From positions 558,001 to 622,000 of the forward strand of contig CAWKAN010000016.1 in assembly GCA_963847615.1 (NCBI GenBank): a stretch of DNA of 64,000 nucleotides, in the 5' to 3' direction. A program made the translations under genes and the position numbers. Below are positions 26,154 through 34,712 of this stretch, one piece after another; positions within the stretch are counted from its first letter, which is position 1, and every line of letters starts with the position of its first letter. The notes beneath the pieces were generated by a model. It was not told where the DNA came from. It did no database searches and saw only the letters and a program-made list of their open reading frames with translations. Origin of the DNA: Palsa-883 sp963847615 (GTDB lineage: Bacteria; Pseudomonadota; Alphaproteobacteria; Acetobacterales; Acetobacteraceae).

Positions 26154-26792
26154 GTGTACCAGGACCCCGCCACGGCGACGAAACGGCTCGGCCGCGAACC
26201 ATTCATCGATCCCACCGCGCAGGTGCGCGACAGCCGCTTCGGCGCCTACTGCGAGGTGGGCGCGCGCACCAAGGTCGCCGAGAGCAGCTTCGGCGACTAC
26301 AGCTATGTCGTGAACGACGCGGACATCATCTACAGCGCGATCGGCCGGTTCTGCTCGATCGCCGCGCAGACGCGGATCAATCCGGGCAACCACCCGCTGG
26401 ACCGCGTGGCGCTGAACCACTTCACCTACCGGGCCTCGGCCTATGGGCTGGGCGCGGACGAGGCCGGGTTCTTCGACTGGCGGCGGTCGTTCCGCGTGAC
26501 GCTCGGCCACGACGTGTGGATCGGCCACGGCGCGATCGTGCTGCCCGGCGTGTCGATCGGCAGCGGGGCGGCGGTCGGCGCCGGGGCGGTGGTGAGCAGG
26601 GACCTGCCGCCGTTCGCGGTGGCGGTCGGCGTGCCGGCGCGGGTGGTGCGCTTGCGCTTCGCGCCCGAGATCGTTGCGGCGTTGCAGCGCATCGCCTGGT
26701 GGGACTGGGACCGCCCCCGGCTCGCCGAGGCGCTGGAGGACTTCCGCCGGCTCGATGCCGGGACGTTCTGCCGGAAATACGATCCGGCCTGA
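26154..26792 (+). CDS. Hexapeptide-repeat transferase, phosphonate-metabolism type
   Basis: The 212-aa protein folds as a left-handed beta helix (PTAQVRDSRFGAYCEVGARTKVAESSFGDYSYV, GHDVWIGHGAIVLPGVSIG, GAVVSRDLPPFAVAVGVPARVV). The insertion HFTYRASAYGLGADEAGFFDWRR is typical of the acetyltransferase family linked to phn loci. No other phosphonate genes are visible nearby, so the substrate is uncertain. The GTG start at 26154 gives the family's usual opening. Confidence 0.82.
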   Translation: MYQDPATATKRLGREPFIDPTAQVRDSRFGAYCEVGARTKVAESSFGDYSYVVNDADIIYSAIGRFCSIAAQTRINPGNHPLDRVALNHFTYRASAYGLGADEAGFFDWRRSFRVTLGHDVWIGHGAIVLPGVSIGSGAAVGAGAVVSRDLPPFAVAVGVPARVVRLRFAPEIVAALQRIAWWDWDRPRLAEALEDFRRLDAGTFCRKYDPA

Positions 26793-26857
26793 CGGCGTCG
26801 AGGGGGCAGCGTTCCGCCGGTCTTGCCGGCCGGCAAACGCTCGGGTAGGGATGCCGG

Positions 26858-26878
26858 ATTGGTATCCCAAATTGGTAC
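26858..26878 (+). promoter_or_regulatory. Candidate operator before the GntR gene
   Basis: ATTGGTA occurs twice (26858-26864 and 26871-26877), with CCCAA between, so that TTGG and CCAA also form an inverted pair. The site ends 16 bp before the GntR start codon, where an autoregulatory operator of a GntR/FCD regulator would be expected. Binding is inferred. Confidence 0.45.
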
Positions 26879-26893
26879 TGCGAGCCCACGCCG

Positions 26894-27562
26894 ATGTCAC
26901 AGATGCTGCAAATCCACGACCAGCTCCGCGAGATGGTGCTGTCGCTCGACCTCGGCCCCGGCGAACGGCTGACCGAGCGCTGGCTGGAAACCCGCTTCGC
27001 CGGTTCGCGCACGCCGATCCGTGCCGCCCTGCTGCGCCTGGAGGCCGAGGAGCTGGTGCGCCGCGACGGGCGCAACTGGGTGGTGGCGCCGATCGACCTC
27101 GGCGAGATCGCCGCGCTGGCGGAATTCCGCGAGCCGCTGGAGACCACCGCGGTGCGCCTGGCCTGCGCGCGGGCGTCGGACGGCGACCTCGACGTCGTCG
27201 CGGCGCTGTTGGACTCCTGCCGCGCCGACGTGCCGCGCGCGGCCTGGCACCAGGCCGGCACCGATTTCCACGTCGAACTGGCGCGGCTGTCGGGCAATGC
27301 GTTCCTGCTCAAGGCGCTGCGCGGCGTGATGACGCGCCTGGCGCGCGCCAGGTGGCTGGAGGTGCTGACCGAGGCCTCCCGCGCGCAGGCCTGGACCGAG
27401 CACTGGCGGATCCTGGAGCTGATCCGCCAGCGCCTGCCCGATGCGGCGGCGCGCGAGGCCGTCGCGCATATCCGCGCCACCCGCGACCGGCTGATCCAGT
27501 CGCTGGACGAGGACCGGCGGGGCCTGCGCGCGCGCGGCTTCGCCGTGGTGGGGCAGCACTGA
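26894..27562 (+). CDS. GntR-family transcriptional regulator, FCD subfamily
   Basis: An N-terminal winged helix (LREMVLSLDLGPGERLTERWLETRFAGSRTPIRAALLRLEAEELV) is followed by an all-helical FCD ligand-binding domain (FREPLETTAVRLACARAS, DFHVELARLSGNAFL, EHWRILELIRQ). Total 222 aa, the usual size. It lies two bases upstream of an MFS transporter gene and probably controls it in response to the transported metabolite. Confidence 0.92.
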   Translation: MSQMLQIHDQLREMVLSLDLGPGERLTERWLETRFAGSRTPIRAALLRLEAEELVRRDGRNWVVAPIDLGEIAALAEFREPLETTAVRLACARASDGDLDVVAALLDSCRADVPRAAWHQAGTDFHVELARLSGNAFLLKALRGVMTRLARARWLEVLTEASRAQAWTEHWRILELIRQRLPDAAAREAVAHIRATRDRLIQSLDEDRRGLRARGFAVVGQH

Positions 27563-27564
27563 CG

Positions 27565-28944
27565 ATGCGCGGCAAGAGCGCGGCGATCCGGCTGGGCGAG
27601 GCCGCGCCAGCAACCCAGGTCGGCGTCCCCGAGGTTGGCGGCTCGCTGGTTGGCGGAACCCAGGCGGGCGTGACCCCGGCGGGCGTGACCCCGGCGGGCG
27701 TGACCCAGGCGGGCGCTGCTCTGGCCGGCGCCCCAGCAATCGCCGAGGAAGAGCCGGGCTCGGCGCACTGGCAGCGCAACCTGGTGGTCTGCGTGTTCGG
27801 CTGCTTCACCACCATCGTGGCGATGACGCTGCTGCTGCCGTTCCTGCCGATCTACGTCGAGCAGCTCGGCGTCACCGATCACGCGGCGATCGCCGAATGG
27901 TCAGGTGCCGCCTATGGCGCCACGTTCTTCTCCGCCGCGCTGTGCGCGCCGCTGTGGGGCCGGCTGGCGGACCTGTATGGCCGCAAGCTGATGCTGATCC
28001 GCGCCAGCCTGGGCATGGCGGTGGCGATGTCGCTGATCGGCATGGCGCAGAACGTCTGGCAGCTCGTCGCGCTGCGGCTGCTGGCGGGGCTGCTGGGCGG
28101 TTATTCGTCCGGCTCGGTCGTGCTGGTGGCGACGCAGACGCCGAAGAGCCGCTCCGGCTGGGCGCTCGGCATGCTGTCTTCGGGGGTCATGGCGGGCAGC
28201 CTGGCCGGTCCGCTGATCGGCGGCTTCCTGCCGCCGCTGATCGGCATCCGCTGGACCTTTATTGCCGCCGGCGGCGTCATCTTCATCACCTTCCTGGCCA
28301 CCACGTTCCTGATCAGGGAGGAGCGGCGGCGGCCGGGACCGCGCCACAGCCGGCCGCGCGGCGGCTGGGCGGCGGTGCCGGTCAAGGGGCCGCTGATCGC
28401 CATGATGGCCACCGGGCTGCTGCTGATGCTGGCCAACATGTCGATCGAGCCGATCATCACCGTCTATGTCGCGCAACTGGTGCGCGACCCGGGCGAGGTG
28501 ACCAAGGTCGCCGGCGTGGTGATGGCGGCGGCGGCGCTGGGCAGCATCCTGTCGGCCTCGCGCCTCGGCAAGCTGGCCGACCGGATCGGCCACTGGAACG
28601 TCATCACCGGCTGCCTGCTGGCCTCTGCCCTGCTGCTGATCCCGCAGGCCTTCGTGACGTCGGGGTGGCAGCTCGTGGCGTTGCGCTTCCTGATGGGGCT
28701 GTCGCTCGGCGGGCTGCTGCCGTGCATCGCCAGCGTGATCCGCCACAGCGTGCCGGATGGCGTCGCCGGCAGCATGCTGGGCTATTCCACCTCGTCGCAA
28801 TATGCCGGCCAGGTCGCGGGGCCGCTGGCCGGCGGCTTCCTGGGCGGGCATTTCGGCATGCGCGCGGTGTTTCTCGGCACCTCGGTGCTGATGGCAGCGG
28901 GCGCGGTGTACGACTGGGTGAGCAAGCCACGCCACGGCGACTGA
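27565..28944 (+). CDS. Major facilitator superfamily transporter
   Basis: A 459-aa protein with 12 predicted transmembrane segments, from WQRNLVVCVFGCFTTIVAMTLLLPFLP onward. The MFS loop motif appears as GRLADLYGRKLMLIRAS (about residue 132) and, in the second half, as GKLADRIGHWNVI. Glycine-rich helices and a central basic loop (REERRRPGPRHSRPRGG) fit the fold. An N-terminal cytoplasmic tail contains a 15-bp tandem repeat encoding AGVTP units. It is coupled to the GntR gene and resembles drug or metabolite efflux carriers; substrate unknown. Confidence 0.9.
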   Translation: MRGKSAAIRLGEAAPATQVGVPEVGGSLVGGTQAGVTPAGVTPAGVTQAGAALAGAPAIAEEEPGSAHWQRNLVVCVFGCFTTIVAMTLLLPFLPIYVEQLGVTDHAAIAEWSGAAYGATFFSAALCAPLWGRLADLYGRKLMLIRASLGMAVAMSLIGMAQNVWQLVALRLLAGLLGGYSSGSVVLVATQTPKSRSGWALGMLSSGVMAGSLAGPLIGGFLPPLIGIRWTFIAAGGVIFITFLATTFLIREERRRPGPRHSRPRGGWAAVPVKGPLIAMMATGLLLMLANMSIEPIITVYVAQLVRDPGEVTKVAGVVMAAAALGSILSASRLGKLADRIGHWNVITGCLLASALLLIPQAFVTSGWQLVALRFLMGLSLGGLLPCIASVIRHSVPDGVAGSMLGYSTSSQYAGQVAGPLAGGFLGGHFGMRAVFLGTSVLMAAGAVYDWVSKPRHGD

Positions 28945-29005
28945 GCCTAAACTGCCGCGCCTTGCCGCAGCGCGGGGGCAGCGGTGGCGCGCCGGCCGTC
29001 CGCCC

Positions 29006-29968
29006 CTATCGGCTCTGCTGGATCGCCGACAGCACCCAGTGCCCGCCCGGCACCCGCAGGAAGGTCCAGATCTCGGTCGCGGTGACGTGCTCGGTCGGGC
29101 TGCCGTCGACCACCCGGCCGGCCGGGTCGTAGGTCGCGTCGATCATCTGGAAGCGCATCGCGACGGTGGCGTATTCGCGCCCGCCTTCGGTCCCCCCCTC
29201 GGTCCAGGCCTCGGCCAGGTCGCCCTGCAGCAGTTGCACCTCGGTGACGCTGTTGCGCACGCCGCGGCTGGCCTGCTCGGCGAGCTGGTCGGCGAAATAA
29301 CTCAGCATCTCCGGGGTCAGCAGCGCGGCCATGCGGTTCAGGTCGTGCGCGCTCCAGGCGGCCTGGACCGCCACCAACAACTGCTCGAACGCCTGGTAGT
29401 CGGCCGGCGCGATGGCGATCGGGGTCACGCCGCGGCGCCCGCCGCCCAGCATCGGGCCGGCCCCGCCCATCACGCCGCCCATCGCATCCCGGGGGACACC
29501 ATTCGGCGCGAACATCGCGGGGCCGCCACCGGCGAACACCGAGGACGGGCCGCGGAACAGCCGCAGCAGCCAGCGCACCACGAACACGATGATGGCGATG
29601 CGGATCAGCAGGCCGAACAGGCCGAACATCCCGAAGCCGCCGAAGCCATGCCCCATCAGCAGCCCGGCCAGCCCGAAGCCGAGCAGCCCGCCCAACAGCC
29701 CGCCGCCAAACCCGCTGCCGAAGCCGCGGTTGTAGCCGCCGTTATAGCCAGACCCGTAGCCGGAACTGCCCGGCGTCATGCTGCGCTGGATCGTCGACGA
29801 AGAGGGCGCCGTGCCGGTGGCGGGCGGTGCCGACCAGGTCTGGCTGCCGCGGCTGCCCAGGGACGACCCGCCGCCGGCCCGCGCATCGGCCAGGCCGGGC
29901 GCCAGGGCCAGCGACACGGCCAGTGCCAGCGCGGCGATCACGGCAAGCGGGGAAAGGCGACGGCGCAT
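29006..29968 (-). CDS. Tim44-like domain protein with signal peptide
   Basis: The 320-aa product has an N-terminal signal or anchor (LAVIAALALAVSLALAPGLADA), a Gly-rich linker, one transmembrane segment (FGLLIRIAIIVFVVRWLLRLF, about residue 118-138) and a C-terminal Tim44-like domain (DYQAFEQLLVAVQAAWSAHDLNRMAALLTPEMLSYF...WTFLRVPGGHWVLSAI). Tim44-like domains bind membranes or partner proteins, and the bacterial versions are poorly characterised. It lies beside pmbA on the same strand, 46 bp apart. Confidence 0.87.
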   Translation of the reverse strand: MRRRLSPLAVIAALALAVSLALAPGLADARAGGGSSLGSRGSQTWSAPPATGTAPSSSTIQRSMTPGSSGYGSGYNGGYNRGFGSGFGGGLLGGLLGFGLAGLLMGHGFGGFGMFGLFGLLIRIAIIVFVVRWLLRLFRGPSSVFAGGGPAMFAPNGVPRDAMGGVMGGAGPMLGGGRRGVTPIAIAPADYQAFEQLLVAVQAAWSAHDLNRMAALLTPEMLSYFADQLAEQASRGVRNSVTEVQLLQGDLAEAWTEGGTEGGREYATVAMRFQMIDATYDPAGRVVDGSPTEHVTATEIWTFLRVPGGHWVLSAIQQSR

Positions 29969-30014
29969 GGTCTGTCTCGCTCTCGAAAAAACCCCAGCCC
30001 ATATGGGCGCCGGG

Positions 30015-31343
30015 TCACGCCCCTGCCAGGGTCATCCCATCGACCCGCACCGTCGGCGCGTCGGTGCCGCGGCGGAACCGCAGGTCATTGGCCGGCGTCA
30101 GGTGGGCGAACATCTCGATCAGGTTGCCGGCGATGGTGATCTCGGCCACCGGCTCGGCCAGCCTTCCGTCGCGGATCATGAACCCGGCGGCGCCGCGGCT
30201 GTAGTCGCCGGTGATGCCGTTGATCCCCATGCCGATCAGCTCGGTGACATAGAGCCCGAGGGCTATATCGGCCATCAGCGCGGCCGGCGACAGCGTCCCG
30301 GCCGCGAGGTAGAGGTTGCTGGGGGTCGGCGACGGCGGGCCGCCGACACTGCGCGCGGCATGGCCGGTGGCGCGCAGGCCAAGCTGGCGGGCGGAGCGCG
30401 AATCGAGCAGCCAGGTGGTCAGCACGCCGTCCTCGATCAGCGCGCACGCGGCGGTCGGCGTGCCCTCGCCGTCGAAGCTGCGCGAGCGCAGCCCGCGCAC
30501 CCGCCGCGGGTCGTCATGAATGGCGATGCCGGGGGCGAACAGCCGGGCGCCCATCTTGTCCTTCAGGAACGACGTGCCGCGCGCCACCGAGGCGCCGTTG
30601 ATGGCGCCGGCGAAATGCCCCACCAGCCCGCCGGACACCCGTGGGTCATACACCACCGGCAGCTTCGCGGTGGCCGGGCGGGTCGGGTTGAGCCGGGCGA
30701 CCGCGCGCTCCCCGGCGCTGCGCCCGATCGCGGCGGGATCGTCGAGGTCGGCCAGGTGCACCGTGGCATGGTGGTCGTAGTCGCGCTGCATGCCGGTGCC
30801 GGTGCCGGCCAGCGCCGTCGCCGAGACCGAGTGGCTGGTGCGCACCGCCCGCCCGGCGAACCCGGCCGAGGTGACCAGGAATGCCTCGGTCCGCCCGTAG
30901 CCGGCGGAGGCGCCTTCCGAATTGTTGACCCCCGGCACCGCCATGGCGGCATCCTCGGCCAGGCCGGCGCGCGCCAGCAGGGCGGCGGTGTCGGGCTCGC
31001 TGGGGTCGTCGAGGTCGAGTGCGGCGTCCTGCGGCGGCGCGGCGGTCTCGGCCAGCCCGGCATAGGGGTCCTCCGGCACCACCTTGGCCATCGCCACCGC
31101 GCGCTCGGCCAGGGTGGCGAAACCCGCCGGGTCGAGCGCGGTGGCGGCGACGATGGCGGCGCGCTTGCCGAGGAAGACGCGCAGGCCAAGGTCGCGCCCC
31201 TCGGCGCGCTCGACATGTTCGGTCTTGCCCAGCCGGCGCTGCACGCCGAGCGAGGTGGCGGCGATCAGCACCGCATCCGCCGCGTCGGCGCCGGCGGCGC
31301 GGGCCCGGGCGATCAGGTCGGCGAGAAGGTTGAGATTGTCCAT
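30015..31343 (-). CDS. pmbA: TldE/PmbA-type protease subunit
   Basis: The 442-aa protein matches PmbA/TldE from end to end: an N-terminal domain with GVQRRLGKTEHVERAEGRDLGLRVFLGKRAA, and a C-terminal barrel with NPTRPATAKLPVVYDPRVSGGLVGHF, RGLRSRSFDGEGTPT and GINGITGDYSRGAAGFMIRDG. It lacks the HExxxH zinc motif of TldD, as expected for the E subunit. Partnered with TldD it degrades peptides and processes modified peptides. No tldD is in the window. Confidence 0.93.
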   Translation of the reverse strand: MDNLNLLADLIARARAAGADAADAVLIAATSLGVQRRLGKTEHVERAEGRDLGLRVFLGKRAAIVAATALDPAGFATLAERAVAMAKVVPEDPYAGLAETAAPPQDAALDLDDPSEPDTAALLARAGLAEDAAMAVPGVNNSEGASAGYGRTEAFLVTSAGFAGRAVRTSHSVSATALAGTGTGMQRDYDHHATVHLADLDDPAAIGRSAGERAVARLNPTRPATAKLPVVYDPRVSGGLVGHFAGAINGASVARGTSFLKDKMGARLFAPGIAIHDDPRRVRGLRSRSFDGEGTPTAACALIEDGVLTTWLLDSRSARQLGLRATGHAARSVGGPPSPTPSNLYLAAGTLSPAALMADIALGLYVTELIGMGINGITGDYSRGAAGFMIRDGRLAEPVAEITIAGNLIEMFAHLTPANDLRFRRGTDAPTVRVDGMTLAGA

Positions 31344-31380
31344 GGCTTGTGGGCGGGCCTTTCGTGAGCGGCGCTGCTGC

Positions 31381-31767
31381 TCAGATGAGGTGCACGAGGG
31401 CCGAATAAAGCCCGAGGCGTCGGTCGGCGGTGTAAAGCACCAAAGGTTCGATCATTGCCTGCGCCACCAGGAGGCGATCGAACGGGTCGCGGTGATGCAT
31501 CGGCAGGTGCGTCACCGCCGAGGCCGCTTCCCAGCGCACCGGCAGCTCGGTGAATCCGCTCTCGGACGCCACGGATGCGATCTGCTCCGGCTGGAAGTCG
31601 AAATCCGCCCGACCGCGGCTCTGTTTGATGGCGATCTCCCAGATGCTGGCCGCGCTGAAGTAGATCTGATTGCCGGTATCCCGCAGGGCGGCGCGAACGT
31701 CGGCCGGCAATCTGTCGGGTTCGCCAACTGCCCAAAGCAGAATGTGGGTATCAAGCAGAAGGCGCAT
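31381..31767 (-). CDS. PIN-domain toxin of a type II toxin-antitoxin pair
   Basis: The product MRLLLDTHILLWAVGEPDRL...YFSAASIWEIAIKQSRGR...HRDPFDRLLVAQAMIEPLVLYTADRRLGLY has the PIN acidic positions and the HRDPFDRLL signature common to Phd-partnered PIN toxins. Its ATG overlaps the restored stop of the antitoxin (TGATG). Expected activity is an RNase. It lies directly upstream of pmbA, 37 bp apart, on the same strand. Confidence 0.9.
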   Translation of the reverse strand: MRLLLDTHILLWAVGEPDRLPADVRAALRDTGNQIYFSAASIWEIAIKQSRGRADFDFQPEQIASVASESGFTELPVRWEAASAVTHLPMHHRDPFDRLLVAQAMIEPLVLYTADRRLGLYSALVHLI

Positions 31768-32004
31768 CAACGCCCTTCGAACTCGGCGAGAATGTCGTCG
31801 GGCAGCGGATCGTCGAAATTATCCGGCACGTAGAATCTTGCCGGCAAGGATGCCAAGGCGGCGGGGCTGCTTGGCGCCGGTTAGCGGCACCAGCCGCGCC
31901 ACCGGCTTGCCGGCCTTGGCGATGATGACCTCCTCGCCGGCCGCCGCGGCATCGAGCAGGCGCGACAGCTGCGTCTTCGCGGCGTGGACGTTGATCACAC
32001 CCAT
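31767..32004 (-). CDS. Phd/YefM-family antitoxin, frame slips at about 31834
   Basis: MGVINVHAAKTQLSRLLDAAAAGEEVIIAKAGKPVARLVPL is the DNA-binding half of a Phd antitoxin. As read, the ORF ends at 31819. Removing one base of the AA at 31834-31835 continues it as YVPDNFDDPLPDDILAEFEG, the toxin-binding tail usual for this family, up to a stop overlapping the toxin start. The repair makes the pair intact; otherwise the antitoxin would lack its neutralising end. Confidence 0.8.
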
Positions 32005-32194
32005 GGCGGGACCTCCTTGACTAAGCTTAGCTAAGCTCGATCCGATCGAACTCGCAAGCCCCCGTCCCCTTTCACCTCGCCCGCCCGTCGCGGGCAAGGG
32101 CGGCGAAGAGCGGACCAAGGCCTGCCCCCGGGCTTGATCCGGGGGTCGCGGAGCCCTTGCGACGCGGGTGAGGGAGGTTCCCGCGGCACCCCCC

Positions 32195-33265
32195 TCATCG
32201 CCGGATCACCGGCCCCACCGCCCCTCCCCCACCATCCGGCCCCGGCAAGACCGCCCCCGCATAGGGTCGTTGCGCACAATCGCCACCACGCCTCACCAAG
32301 CTCCCCGCCGCCACCGCCGCCACCGCCGCCCCCGGCCCCCCCTCCACCGCCGCCGGCCCGAACCGCGCGGGGAACCGGTAGCTCCAGGCGGCCTCGATCA
32401 GCATCCGCCGCGCTGCACCGTTCCCGGCCTTGGTGATGCCGCCCTGCCGGCGTGTGTTGCCGCTGGAATGCTCGGACGGAACCAGGCCGAGATACGCCAT
32501 GAGCTGGCGGGGACTGGTGAAGCGGGTCATGTCGCCGAGCTCGGCCACCAGTGTCGCTGCTGCCACCGGCGCTGTGCCACGCAGCGCTTGCAGCGCCCGC
32601 ACCACCGGGCCGAGCGACCAGTCCGGCAGCATCGCCTCGATGTGTCCTACCAGGCGCTCGCGCCGTGCCGTCGCTGCCTCGATGGCGGCGATGCAATCCT
32701 CCGGCACGATATGATGCACGGCCTGCTCGAAGCGCCACCCGGCGAGCCAGCGTCGATGCATCAGCGTCCAGGCCGGGCGGTTGTAGTGATGGCCGTGACG
32801 CAGCAGGAAGCCGGACAGTTGCTGGCGCGCCTGGCGTAGCGTGCGCACCGCCGCCAGACGCGCACGCACGAGATCGCGGATCGCTTCATGCGCCTGGTCA
32901 GGAACCCAGACCGGGGTCAGCTCACCAGCCCGATGCAGCTTGGCAAGGTTGATCGCATCCCGCCGATCGGTCTTGATCCGCGCACCGGGCTTTCGCGGGA
33001 TCAACGATGGGGCGACCACGACGCATCCGTGCCCTGCCGTGCTCAATTGTCGCTGGATGCCGTAGCCGCAGGGGCCGGCCTCGCAGCAAAATCGCAGCTC
33101 ATGGCCGTTACGAGCCAGCCTTCCTGCCAACGCCTGCAACGCCGCCAGCGTGTTGGCGATCTTGCCATACTCGCGCACTTCCCCCCGCTTGCCCACCTCG
33201 GCAAGTGCGATCGAAATCGTGTCTTTGTGTACGTCCAGGCCGACGTAGGTGATAGGCTCGTCCAT
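32195..33265 (-). mobile_element. IS110-family transposase with replaced C-terminus
   Basis: The protein has the IS110 DEDD catalytic domain (VGLDVHKDTISIAL, FCCEAGPCGYG, KTDRRDAINLAKLH) and the Transposase_20 region with the serine motif (GLVPSEHSSGNTRRQGGITKAGN). After WSYRFPARFGPA (about residue 304) homology ends. The last about 50 codons are Gly/Ala-rich, including a CAQRPYAG-encoding dispersed repeat, where normal IS110 proteins continue for 60-70 residues. The element is therefore 3'-truncated and probably inactive. IS110 elements lack terminal inverted repeats, so I cannot set its ends. Confidence 0.85.
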
Positions 33266-33370
33266 GACCCGTCTCCTATGCATGAGGCTCGGCACCGGCC
33301 AATCCAGTGCAATCCTCGAAAGCCTGCATACTGCGAGACGGGTCGCCCCGATCTCAGGCGAACATCTGGT

Positions 33371-34712
33371 CTAGCCCGTCGGCATACCAGCCGTCGCGGC
33401 ATCCACCGCGGCGCCGAGACGTTCGACGATCGTGTCGATATCCGCCGCGGTGGCGATATAGGGCGGGGCGACGATCACGTGGTCGCCCTGCGTGCCGTCG
33501 ATCGTGCCGCCCATCGGATAGGTGGCGATGCCGCGGGCCAGCGCCTCGCGCTTCACCCGCTCGTGCAATTTCAGCATCGGATGGAACACCTGCTTCGAGG
33601 CGCGATCCGCCACGAACTCGATCGCCCAGAACAGGCCGCGGCCGCGCACCTCGCCGACATGGCGGTGATTGCCGAAGCGGTCGATCAGCGCCGCTTCGAG
33701 CCGCGCGCCCATGGCGCGGACATTGTCCAGCAGGTTGTCCTCGCGGATGATCCGCTGCACCTCCAGCGCCGCCGCGCAGGCGACCGGATGCGCCTGGTAG
33801 GTCTGGCCGTGCATGAACCCGCCGGAGCCGTCGTGCAGCGCCTGGACGATCCGTTCCGCGATCAGCAGCCCGCCGATCGGCTGGTAGCCGGCGCCGAGGC
33901 CCTTGGCGATCACCTGGATGTCGGGCGTGATCCCCTCCTGCTCCCAGGCGTGCATCGTGCCGGTGCGGCCCATGCCGCACATCACCTCGTCCAGGATCAG
34001 CAGCGCGCCGTGCCGGTCGCAGATCTCGCGCATCGCGCCTGAAATAGCCGGGCAGCGCGGCGACGCAGCCGGTGGTGGCGCCGACCACCGGCTCGGCCAG
34101 GAAGGCGATGACGCTGTCGGGGCCGACGCGATGGAACTCGGCTTCCAATTCGCCCGCGAGACGGTCGACGATACTGCGGCGTCGGTCTCGCCGTCACGCT
34201 TGAAACGATAGGCGAAGCAGGGCGAGACCAGGCTGAACGCCTGACCCAGGATCGGCTCGTACAATATCGCGGCGCATCATGTTGCCGCCGGCGGCGAGCG
34301 CGCCCAGCGTGGTGCCGTGATAGCTCTGGCGGCGGGCGATGAAGCGGGTGCGCTGCGGCTGGCCGATCTCCAGGAAATATTGCCGCGCCAGCTTCAGCGC
34401 CGCTTCGTTGCCCTCGGACCCCGAGGAGCAGAACCAGGCATGCGTCAGCCCGCCCGGCCGGTCGCGCAGGATGATGTCGGCCAGGTCCTCGGCCGGCTGG
34501 CTGATGAAGCTGCCGGTGTGGGCATAGGCCATCGTGGCGGCCTGCCGGCCGATCGCCTCGGCGATGCGCCGGTTGCCGTGGCCGAGGCAGGCCACCGCGG
34601 CGCCGCCCGAGGCGTCGATCACTTTCGTTCCGTCGGCGAGGTGCAGGTAGATGCCTTCGCCGCCGACCGCGAGCGGCGGGATGCTGCCGGAACGATGCAG
34701 CACGCGGCTCAT
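33371..34712 (-). CDS. Class III (PLP) aminotransferase, frame broken
   Basis: The pieces join into one omega-aminotransferase of about 445 aa: GGEGIYLHLADGTKVIDASGGAAVACLGHG, WFCSSGSEGNEAALKLARQYF, RRQSYHGTTLGALAAGG, AEPVVGATTGCV, LLILDEVMCGMGRTGTMHAWEQ, IAKGLGAGYQPIGGLL (PLP lysine), GFMHGQTYQAHPVACAAALEV. The frame slips near 34262, 34180 and 34040. Its ATG overlaps the stop of the LLM oxidoreductase gene (ATGA), so the two are coupled. Substrate unknown; the family includes diaminobutyrate, beta-alanine and taurine-type enzymes. Confidence 0.82.
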
